From Blastocladiella emersonii ATCC 22665 (lineage: Eukaryota; Blastocladiomycota; Blastocladiomycetes; Blastocladiales; Blastocladiaceae): 64,000 nt of DNA. This document shows positions 56,381 through 64,000 of the stretch, one piece after another. The stretch lies in NCBI GenBank assembly GCA_025594325.1, contig JANHCV010000006.1, positions 930,001-994,000 on the forward strand, in the 5' to 3' direction. The notes beneath the pieces are model-generated. The model ran no database searches, was not told the origin of the DNA, and worked only from the letters and a program-made list of their open reading frames with translations. The translations under genes and the position numbers were made by a program. The first letter of the stretch is position 1, and each line of letters starts with the position of its first letter.

Positions 56381-58199
56381 GGTGGCGATGCGGGACGCGA
56401 TGGTTGGCGGTGCGCGTGGGTCGAGTCAAAGTCTACGCGAGGAACTCGGTGAGCATGGCCGCGCGTCACGGCGACACGGCAGGAGAGCGTACGGAGGTAG
56501 TAGACTGGCCGCGAACAAGGCCGGTCAAACTTGGTGGTGGTGGCGAAGCAGAGGGAGGCAGGGTCGGCAGTGACGATGGGGTCCAGGCGCGGATCCGATC
56601 AGGTCGAGCCGTGCTGGATCGAAGTGGTCGGCAGCTAGCAGCAGGGACGAGGGCGACGGCACAGGATGCGTGTGCGGGTGGCTCTCGAGGGGGTGCGGGG
56701 AAGGCCGAGTCGTCGATACGGGGAGCACAGCTGGTGAGCGGTGGTGCGGATGCCGAGGTCTGCTTACGGGTGCGGAAGACGATCGTGAAGCCGGTCGTCG
56801 TTGCGGAGGTCCGTCGGATATGATACTGTTACGAGTTTGATCCGAAAGAGAAGGGTCGAGTGAGCGATGGTGGGGGAGGGGGAGGGCGGGCGGGCACATG
56901 AGGGCCCAGCCCCGCGGCGTGCGAGACCGTTGCATGGGCATGGGCTGGCATCAGGTTAGCGTGGGAGGCGGCGAACTGACTGACGGGTTGGCAAACGCCC
57001 ATGGTTTGAAGCGAACGGAGCGCGAAGGGTCAGTGTTCGTCGCGTGTCTCGCACAAGACACATGACCCGTCGCCAAGGACCGAACTGATCGCGGCGACGG
57101 ATCACGGAATATATCACGACGTGATGGCCTAGACGGCGTTGAACAAGCTGCAACGTGTACTGTCAGACACGGCTGGCAACGGCGTCGTCAGTGGAGTGGT
57201 CGAAAGCCCGGCTGAGTCCCCTTCAGTAGGCCGTGGCGATCTGAGGTGACCGACCTGCTGGGTCGTCGAGCGGGCATCAGTCCGCTCCGAACCCGGACGC
57301 GCTCACGATTGGAACATACGAGCGGATCAGCGTGTTGCTCACGCGGTGTTGCTCCGAGTGCTGAGCAAGCAGATCGAAAGCGCTCCTGACGTTTGAGTGA
57401 CGTTCGACGGGGTCGAGGCGGCGGAAGGAAGCGCACGGTTGCGAGCGAATGTATAGGTGGAGCATCGGGGAGGCCGCGGGGGAGACTCGAGGGAGGAGAA
57501 CCGTAGAATGGAATCGGACGCGTTACAAGAGCAGTAGAGCTCGCGCGGAGCACGGTGTGAGCGTGGGTCGCGGCGACGAGGCGGAGGTACAGGATCCAGT
57601 GGGTGCGCGGTCGCGAGTGGGGTTGGGAGGGACTCGGGAGGACGTGCAGAGTGGAGGGAGCAGTGAAGGAGGCTGGGCGAGATTGTGGGTAGAGCGGAGT
57701 ACGAGGTCGGGGACGGTGACGAGGCAGGGGAGGATCGGGAAACACGCTACCGCTGTCGATCCGTGGTGATTCCATCAAGTCGATTCGGGCTACATGGCGG
57801 CGGGACAGCGGATTAGTGGCTGAGGAGCGAGCGAGTGCGTGTCGATGGTTCCGAGCACAGCAACGCGTCGACGCGTTGCTCATGGCCGCGTGCGCGTGGG
57901 ACCGCGTGGCGCCGCCACGATCGACGCCGCGCGCCCGTTCCCGCGCGTTGGGCCGCTGGCCAGCAGGGGTTCCCTGCTGGCTGGCAACCCGACTCCACTG
58001 CAGCTCGTCGAGATGGGCCACATTCGTGCGATCCATGGTGAGTGCGGCTGTCGCAGCAGGCGCAACGGCGGCGGCTAACACGTCCCCGGGCACCCGCCGG
58101 TGGCGGGCTGACCGCGACGGCGATCGCACCCGCACGGCCGCGCGTCGGCGTGAGTACTGGCGACTCCCTGCAACTAAGCGGTATAGATATCGGTGATCC

Positions 58200-58650
58200 G
58201 GGTGGCGGGCGAGATGAGGCGGTGAGGATGTGCCCGAACGGCGGCCCACGGCGGACCTCGAACGCTTCTGACGCGGAGGCCGCGCGAGGGCACACTTGAG
58301 TGATGCGCCAGAGTGTACATACCGGACAGGCTGATGGAGTACCAGTGCCGTACTGACACAGAGAAGATGGAGCAGTGCTCGTTGACGGCGCCGACGCACC
58401 CGCGCGAGTCGCCGCGGCAGGATGGCTCCATCGAGGCCCGTGATGCGCGCCGTGTGACGGGGATCTCGAAGAGAAGCTCAATGCCGCACGCGCGGCCCAT
58501 CATTGCGCTCGAAAACCGTCCGCACTCGTCGCCGACGAGCGGGGTGCTTGTGCGAGGCGCGCACTGATCGCGATCGTGATGGACTCGAGCGGCTCGACAC
58601 GCGACAAGGCCCGCAAGGGCTCGGCAAGCATGGCCATGGTGCCTGCGGTG
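58200..58650 (-). pseudogene. Frame-broken coding-like segment
   Basis: Minus-strand pieces with coding-type codons in different frames: MAMLAEPLRALSRVEPLESI, then VGDECGRFSSAMMGRACGIE followed by LLFEIPVTR, then ITGLDGAILP, then GDSRGCVGAVNEHCSIFSVS. Ordered as in one protein, they require at least three frame changes over 400 nt and no consistent GT..AG introns join them. Family not recognised. Could also be error-rich sequence. Confidence 0.35.
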
Positions 58651-58843
58651 GGTTGCATGAAGATACATTGCGATTTGTGGGTGTGTGGCGGCCGGTGCTG
58701 GAGAAAGGGGGAGCGATGAAGGGAGAAGGGAGAGCGGCAGCGAAAATGACCGACGCGTCGAGTGACGCGACCCGTTTGCTGCTGCCACCACACCACACCG
58801 GCATCCCTATGCTCGCTCGACCACCCTCGCCCACTCATAAACT

Positions 58844-59227
58844 ATGCTGCGTGTATTCAATGGCACTGCCAATCCGTCCTCCACCTTGCACCGCTTGCCG
58901 CCGGCGTGTCCGGGACCGCGCTGCGCCGTGGCGGCTGGCGCGAATGCAGCGAGCGGCCACGCCCGCCCCGCCGCCGCCGCCGCGCTGCTGCTGTTGTTGC
59001 CACTTCTCGCGCCGCCGCGGTACGCGAACAGCGGGGACTACGGGGACTGGACGAGGGTGCCCGAGCGCGATGACGACGAGGGCGTCGGGGAAGCGGCCGC
59101 GGATGACGACAAGGACGATGCGTCGTGGAAGCGGCCGCGGATGACGACGACGGTCCGGCGTATGGTCGCCGCGCGGTACGCGCACGCCGTGGGCGCAGCT
59201 CCTCGACCGTCTCGCGGGCAATGTTGA
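58844..59227 (+). CDS. Possible small ORF, 127 aa
   Basis: ATG at 58844 (MLRVFNGTANPSS) to TGA. It has a Leu/Ala-rich hydrophobic stretch (ALLLLLPLLAPP) followed by an acidic region containing a 21-bp direct repeat (about 59090 and 59138) encoding KRPRMTT/EAAADDD in different frames. No homology is recognised and the minus strand is also open. Weak. Confidence 0.22.
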   Translation: MLRVFNGTANPSSTLHRLPPACPGPRCAVAAGANAASGHARPAAAAALLLLLPLLAPPRYANSGDYGDWTRVPERDDDEGVGEAAADDDKDDASWKRPRMTTTVRRMVAARYAHAVGAAPRPSRGQC

Positions 59228-59234
59228 TTCGGTG

Positions 59235-60066
59235 CATGAATCCGGTCGGTGGTGAGCTCGCGCGAGGAAGAGAGACCCGACAAAGATCTGCTCAAGGTGC
59301 TGGAGGCGGACATGGGCGAGGTCGGTGAGCTGTACTGTGTGGCGAGCACGGCTGTTGTTGATGAGGACGACGCCGCAGCCGTCGCGGCCCTACACGTCAC
59401 CTACTCCACGTCGAGGTACTCGACGTGGTCGGGTGTCGCGCGCCGTGACCATGGCCGTGTCATCGTTGAAGTGGACGCCCGAGATGCCGTTTGTCGGCTG
59501 GCACCCGAGCCCGAACATGAACGAGAGCCCGATGCACTGGACCGTGTGCACGATGGGCGGCGCCGTGTCCGCCGCATCGGCCACGCGCGGCGACTCGAGA
59601 GCTCGATCCCGAACACGGTGCCGTCGCCGCCCAGGTGCGCCAAGTGCCACGACAGCGACAGGTTGCAGTGCATGGCCTCGACGACGCCAGGCGCTTGCTC
59701 GCGCGGCAGACCCGATGCCGTGAGGGCGGGTATGGTCGGCGCGGACCCGGACTCGAGGACAGCGGCGAGTAAGATGCCATCGCGGCAGTCGTTGTCGTGG
59801 TCGCGCGGAACTCCTGGGCGCCGTGCCAGTGCTGGAGGGCGGTTTCCTGGAGCCGCGACTACCGCGACGGCATCTCACCCATGGCCGGCGCCGCGATCCG
59901 CAGGTTCATAAACGACTCGGACCCGGTGCGCACGAGTACGGCAGTGGCAGCGGCACCCATGCCGGGCGTGGTCGGGCAGGTGGGCAGGCCCGCGAGCGGG
60001 GACGCCATGAGGCTGGTCGCGGACTCCGACCGCGACAAGCCGCGCGAGTCGACGCACATCGATTAA
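59235..60066 (-). pseudogene. Frame-broken coding-like segment, one decayed gene
   Basis: Successive minus-strand pieces with GC-rich coding third positions appear in changing frames: MCVDSRGLSRSESATSLMAS through VLVRTGSESFMNLRIAAP (60060-59870), RLQETALQHWHGAQEF, EAMHCNLSLSWHLAHLGGDG (59675-59615), HTVQCIGLSFMFGLGCQPTN then GISGVHFNDDTAMVTARDT (59555-59430), DHVEYLDVE ending in TAG, and INNSRARHTVQLTDLAHVRL. At least three frame changes are needed. I do not recognise the protein; the first piece vaguely resembles a roadblock/LAMTOR5 fold. A decayed gene is most likely. Confidence 0.4.
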
Positions 60067-61550
60067 GCGGCGTTGATGGCGGCGCGCAGCCGTGTCGGTT
60101 CCATGGCCAAGCAGGCCCGGTCGACGCGGCGAATGCAGCGGCGTAGCGATGTAGAGCGGCAGTGACAAGGACGAGGATCGCGCAGCCGGCTTCGAGTCGT
60201 GGGTGGCGTGAAGTTGGCGGTATGATGAGACAGAAACCCGCTCTCGCCGTTGAACCGGCCACACGTTGAGGTGGTCAATGATGGGCGTGCGCACGAGCGA
60301 CGGCGCGCCGGTGGTGGAGAAGCTCGTTGGACGTGTACGTGCGCCCAATGACGGAAGAGGAAGACACAAACGGCTAGACGTTGCACGCGGCGGATTCGTG
60401 GAAGCAGCGGTTTCGCGCGATCCGCGGGGCTCAGACAGCAGCTGGTGGTCGCGTCGAGATGAGCCACGATGCGCGCGGAAAAGCAGGCCGTGCGCGGACC
60501 CGAGCAGGGGCTTGCCGTCGGCGTTGACGGCGGGCAAGCGTCGCTTCGGCGGCACACACGAAGCCCAGCAGACGCGCATTGAGCATGGCATCGACGCCTC
60601 GCTGCCTTGGTCGCGTTTGAGCCCCATCGCTCGTGCGGCTACTCGATGCATCGTGGTTGAGGTTCCCGTCATCACGCACATCGCAGCGTAGAAGGGGCCG
60701 CGTAACATACTGGTACCGATCGGCGACCTGTACGGCCGGGGCCGGGTAGGGACAGGTGCGGCAAGACCCCGCCTGATGATGACCGGCGTCGCGGCAAGTG
60801 GTGCGCAGTTACATTGCAGCGAGTCATTTGCATAAGATACATGGTATGCGACCGTCATGGCGGAGAACGAGCGGGATGACGAACGAACCGGCGAACCGGC
60901 GCCACCGCGCGTCGCGTTTCAGCATGACACAGCCGTCGGCTGACGGCCGATTTAGAAGGCTAAGTCGCCAACCCCTCCCACGCCCCGCAAATTAAATCTA
61001 ATAATTGCGGGAGCACCACTAAAATTGCTCGTCCGACATATCAGAGCCGTATGTGCAATTTGAGCCGGGTCGGATATGTGACTCAATTCAAGAAGCTAAG
61101 CTTTAAGTGCCTTTTTCGTCCGAGCGACCAAACTGAAAGTTTTTTTCAACTTTGCACGGTCGGACGAGTTCTCGGTACCCCGACACCTCGACTCGGATAT
61201 TTTCACGTATTCCGGGCCTCTGAAGGTCGCTAATCACGGATCTGCCCTCAGAGAAATGTTTCCGATGCACCTTGAAATCAAGCAGCTAAGTCGAGTCACG
61301 TGGGCGAGCTTCGAGTCATAGCCAGCGACGTGACGTTCACGTCCGCGTGACCGCTAAGCACGCGCTGACCTGCTCCCGCCCATGTCTGGCGACTTTTACG
61401 GCAGTAGCTGCAGCAAAACCATGCACAGACGATCGCGCAGAACAACAAACGAGACGCTTGTTCACTCGAGCGGCCCTGGCGCGAGGAAGCGAGTACTCTT
61501 CGGTTGCAACTGAAGAGAGCTTGACAGGCTTCAGGAGCAGTCAAGCGAAG

Positions 61551-61608
61551 CCGAGATCAAGGACGCGGCAAGCATGATGCCGAGATCAAGGACGCGGCAA
61601 GCATGATG
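61551..61608. repeat. Perfect 29-bp tandem duplication
   Basis: Two identical 29-bp units, 61551-61579 and 61580-61608, beginning CCGAGATCAAGGACGCGGC, in non-coding DNA. It looks like a recent slippage or duplication event. Confidence 0.85.
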
Positions 61609-61896
61609 CCGAATCGTTGATAGCCTCTTTCGCGTCAAGAAGGAGGAGATCAGTCGCTGACAAGAGAGAGTTTAGAAGCGCGGTTTTTATCTCAACTCGA
61701 TCATCGAGCGGGGACAAGGCGGTCGAGGAGAACGGCGCAAGAGGAGAAAGGAGGGAGAGGAAAGAGCAAGGCAAAGAAGTTCAACGAGAAGGAGGGGAAA
61801 GGAGACAGGGGGGACGAGAAAAGCAAACGACGAGGGGGGAAGAAGCACATCGCGGTATCTGCGATGGAGGCAGAGGGTGGTGACGGGCGGGAGGGC

Positions 61897-62916
61897 TTAG
61901 TGGCAGCCGTCGCCGTAGTAGCCCGACTCGTAGCCGTGGCCGCTGTCGCCGTAGTAGCCCGACTCGTAGCCCTTGGAATCGTCGCCGTAGTAGCCCGAGT
62001 CGTAGCCCTTCGAGTCGTCGCCGTAGTAGCCCGACTCGTAGCCCTTCGAGTCGTCACCGTAGTACCCGGAGTCGTAGCCCTTCGAGTCGTCGCCGTAGTA
62101 GCCCGAGTCGTAGCCCTTCGAGTCGTCGCCGTAGTAGCCCGAGTCGTAGCCCTTCGAGTCGTCGCCGTAGTAGCCCGAGTCGTAGCCCTTCGAGTCGTCG
62201 CCGTAGTAGCCCGACTCGTAGCCCTTGGAATCGTCGCCGTAGTAGCCCGAGTCGTAGCCCTTCGAGTCGTCGCCGTAGTAGCCCGAGTCGTAGCCCTTCG
62301 AGTCGTCGCCGTAGTAGCCCGAGTCGTAGCCCTTCGAGTCGTCGCCGTAGTAGCCCGAGTCGTAGCCCTTCGAGTCGTCGCCGTAGTAGCCCGAGTCGTA
62401 GCCCTTCGAGTCGTCGCCGTAGTAGCCCGAGTCGTAGCCCTTCGAGTCGTCGCCGTAGTAGCCCGAGTCGTAGCCCTTCGAGTCGTCGCCGTAGTAGCCC
62501 GAGTCGTAGCCCTTCGAGTCGTCGCCGTAGTAGCCCGAGTCGTAGCCCTTCGAGTCGTCGCCGTAGTAGCCCGAGTCGTAGCCCGAGTCCTTGCCGCAGT
62601 CGTCGCCGTAGTAGCCCGAGTCGTAGCCCTTCGAGTCGTCGCCGTAGTAGCCCGACTCGTAGCCCTTGGAATCGTCGCCGTAGTAGCCCGAGTCGTAGCC
62701 CTTCGAGTCGTCGCCGTAGTAGCCCGAGTCGTAGCCCTTCGAGTCGTCGCCGTAGTAGCCCGAGTCGTAGCCCTTCGAGTCGTCGCCGTAGTACCCGGAG
62801 TCGTAGCCCTTCGAGTCGTCACCGTAGTACCCGGAGTCGTAGCTGCCGTACGAGTCGTCGCCGTAGTAACCCGAGTCGTAGCCCTTCGAGTCGCTGCCGT
62901 AGCCGTAGCCGGTCAT
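61897..62916 (-). CDS. Tandem-repeat Tyr/Gly/Asp-rich protein (SKGYDSGYYGDD)n
   Basis: From the ATG at 62916 (MTGYGYGSDSKG) to TAA at 61897-61899, 339 aa, made of about 27 copies of the 12-residue unit SKGYDSGYYGDD. Variants are rare: YE for YD in a few units, one SYGSYDSGYYGDD and one inserted CGKDSGYDSGYYGDD; the last units change to SGHGYESGYYGDGCH. There is no signal peptide from this Met; the frame is open upstream to 63093, but that part reads as Pro/Leu-rich leader. Each unit pairs Tyr with Gly and alternates Lys with Asp, as in elastomeric, adhesive or phase-separating proteins. Net charge is acidic. A TATTAAT about 115 nt upstream may be a TATA-like site. No homologous family is known to me. 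Confidence 0.82.
   Translation of the reverse strand: MTGYGYGSDSKGYDSGYYGDDSYGSYDSGYYGDDSKGYDSGYYGDDSKGYDSGYYGDDSKGYDSGYYGDDSKGYDSGYYGDDSKGYESGYYGDDSKGYDSGYYGDDCGKDSGYDSGYYGDDSKGYDSGYYGDDSKGYDSGYYGDDSKGYDSGYYGDDSKGYDSGYYGDDSKGYDSGYYGDDSKGYDSGYYGDDSKGYDSGYYGDDSKGYDSGYYGDDSKGYDSGYYGDDSKGYESGYYGDDSKGYDSGYYGDDSKGYDSGYYGDDSKGYDSGYYGDDSKGYDSGYYGDDSKGYESGYYGDDSKGYDSGYYGDDSKGYESGYYGDSGHGYESGYYGDGCH
61915..62890. repeat. 36-bp tandem repeat array, about 27 units
   Basis: The DNA behind the repeat protein: unit (plus strand) begins GTCGTCGCCGTAGTAGCCCG and is 36 bp. Many adjacent units are identical at the nucleotide level, implying recent expansion or gene conversion; scattered units carry synonymous or D/E changes. 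Confidence 0.92.
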
Positions 62917-63716
62917 GGTGGTGGAGGGGGTGGGGTGGGGTGGGGGTGGGGTGTGCAAGAGTGCAAGGGAGAGAGGACTGGGAGGCGCTCGCTGTCGAAT
63001 CGAGAGGGAGGGATGCGGGGCGGCGGCCGCTATTAATCGGCCGGCGAGCGGGACGCGGGGGAGGGCGAGGGTGCAGAGCAGCGGCGACAGCAACAGCGAG
63101 GCGGGCGATGCCCACGGCGAGGCAGCAGCTGCCGAGCGAGCGATCTCTCTCAGGCCAGCGGCGTCGCTGCGCGCGAAGGAAAGCGCAGGTCCACGACGAC
63201 GACAACGGCCGCGTGTGCCTGCGCGTCTTGGCGCGACGCCAGCTGGCGTATGGAGCTAGCAGAAACGCGAGAGAGCAAGCATCGGATCGGGCCCTGCCCA
63301 TGGTGCTGCGCTAGGTCCACTTGCGGCGCGCCGAGTCGTCTTTGGACCCGGCCGCGCCAAGCCGCGAAGGCCGCCGCCGTCCTGGGTCCACTTTCGCGGA
63401 GCTACGCGTGGCCGCAGCGCGTCGCTCGTTGCATCCAGTTGCGTTCCATCTGCTTGCATCGCTCATCGGGAAGGTGCGTGGGGCCCCGGAGCTCGAGCGA
63501 GTCAGCGAGCGAGCGAGGTGTGGCGGCGGACGACGCCGCGGCGCGTGGGTCACGCCATTTCGCGTCGCGTCTCCAAGTCCCTGAGCTGAGAGACAGAGGC
63601 AGGAAGCACGGCAAGTCGAAGACAGAATACGAGATATAGTACACTAAGAAGAATACAAACGGCTTACAATGACGAAAATCAAACTCGGAGCGCAGTCATA
63701 CACGCGCTCCCCTTGC
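62917..63716. promoter_or_regulatory. Intergenic region upstream of the repeat-protein gene
   Basis: 800 bp between the repeat-protein start and the 3' end of the gene at the window edge. A TATTAAT lies at 63031-63037. No gene is seen; short Arg-rich frames only. Confidence 0.4.
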
Positions 63717-64000
63717 TCAGATGAGCGCCGCTATGGCCGCCGCGACGGCCTCGGGGGCCGGCGCGACCATGGGCATCTCGATGCGGTCGAAGAAGTCGAC
63801 CATCTTTGCCACTTCCTTGGCGTACGAGCCCTCGATCGGCGACGCCTTGGCCGTGTACAGCGACGTCAGCACCGGCGTGATCAGCGGGACCATGCGCGGC
63901 GGCGCCGTTGTGCCCTTGGCCGCCGCCGCCACCACCTTGGCCTCCATCATCTCCTTGACGCCCTTGACCTTGTCACACACGTTGTTGAGCGCCATGATGC
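63717..64000 (-). CDS. C-terminal end of an unidentified protein (5' part beyond or at window edge)
   Basis: The frame ends at a TGA (63717-63719) and is open to the window edge; a Met codon lies at 63993-63995 but the frame continues upstream, so the start may be outside. The 92 visible residues are helical and Ala/Val-rich (MALNNVCDKVKGVKEMMEAK, VAKMVDFFDRIEMPMVAPAP, ending AAAIAALI). Codon use is strongly coding. No family is recognised from this piece. Confidence 0.6.
   Translation of the reverse strand, partial: IMALNNVCDKVKGVKEMMEAKVVAAAAKGTTAPPRMVPLITPVLTSLYTAKASPIEGSYAKEVAKMVDFFDRIEMPMVAPAPEAVAAAIAALI

Larger units (their letters stand above)
56381..61896. other. Gene-poor region with broken coding-like stretches
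   Basis: 5.5 kb without an intact recognisable gene. 56.4-57.8 kb shows only shadow frames. 58.2-58.7 and 59.2-60.7 kb carry minus-strand coding-like pieces in shifting frames (separate entries). 60.8-61.6 kb is AT-richer and holds a 29-bp tandem duplication. Confidence 0.45.

Noticed and set aside
57188-58399. 403-codon minus-strand ORF
   Set aside because: Long but Arg/Ser/His-rich with no domain; the coding-like pieces in the area are in other frames.
61915-62890. CRISPR-like regular repeats
   Set aside because: Units are directly adjacent with no unique spacers, are in frame with a protein, and the genome is eukaryotic.
61864-63036. 390-codon plus-strand frame rich in Val/Ala/Arg repeats
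   Set aside because: It is the antisense shadow of the (SKGYDSGYYGDD)n gene; the periodic VVALRVVAVVAR pattern simply mirrors the 36-bp repeat.
62917-63093. Upstream start (MLSPLLCTLALP) for the repeat protein, which would add a leader resembling a signal peptide
   Set aside because: The sequence is Pro/Leu-rich with weak start context, while ATG 62916 has a good CACC context and begins the repeat-like sequence; not fully excluded.

Overview
The window is nuclear DNA of a eukaryote, most likely a zoosporic, early-diverging fungus (Blastocladiomycota, Allomyces-like, is my best guess). The DNA is very GC-rich and gene-dense. Genes are monocistronic and split by short introns, mostly 53-76 nt. 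Recognisable products are typical of fungi (Nic96, clathrin light chain, Arp9, beta-MPP, SCaMC-type carrier). They sit beside families that yeasts and most Dikarya lack (MTMR14-type phosphatase, I-BAR/IMD protein, Dnmt2, a BtuF-like cobalamin-binding protein). The species call is inference; the splice models come from reading frames, family conservation and GT..AG junctions.

Layout. 1-1435: 5' part of a Gln/His-rich protein that runs off the window. 2.3-9.2 kb: Dnmt2, NDUFAF7, clathrin light chain, dihydrolipoyl dehydrogenase and mitochondrial bL32, in alternating orientations with short shared promoters. 9.3-12.8 kb: two secreted or surface proteins, one DM13-like. 13.1-23.6 kb: two large phosphoinositide phosphatase genes head to tail (WD40-like plus inositol 5-phosphatase; MTMR14 type). 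25-30.5 kb: SCaMC-like mitochondrial carrier, BtuF-like protein, CAT/YfnA-type amino-acid permease. 30.5-32.7 kb: gene-poor, with a relic of the neighbouring membrane-protein gene. 32.8-37.3 kb: an unknown large membrane protein and an I-BAR protein. 37.3-40.4 kb: gene-poor. 40.5-51.2 kb: an orphan protein, a broken XPA/RAD14 gene with broken frames beside it, Nic96, a PEX39-type protein, beta-MPP and Arp9. 51.5-52.3 kb: an LRR membrane protein whose exons each match one repeat. 53.9-56.4 kb: a five-exon orphan with an in-frame TAG. 56.4-61.9 kb: no intact gene, but several frame-broken coding-like stretches. 61.9-62.9 kb: a Tyr/Gly/Asp-rich protein built from about 27 copies of a 12-residue unit. 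63.7-64 kb: the end of another gene.

Shared themes are mitochondrial biogenesis and metabolism (NDUFAF7, DLD, bL32, beta-MPP, SCaMC), membrane traffic and phosphoinositides (clathrin light chain, INPP5, MTMR14, I-BAR) and the nucleus (Nic96, Arp9, XPA relic). Nearly all introns start GTACG or GTGCG and end TAG, which is unusual. A TGCAACG/TGCAACC motif recurs just upstream of many start codons.
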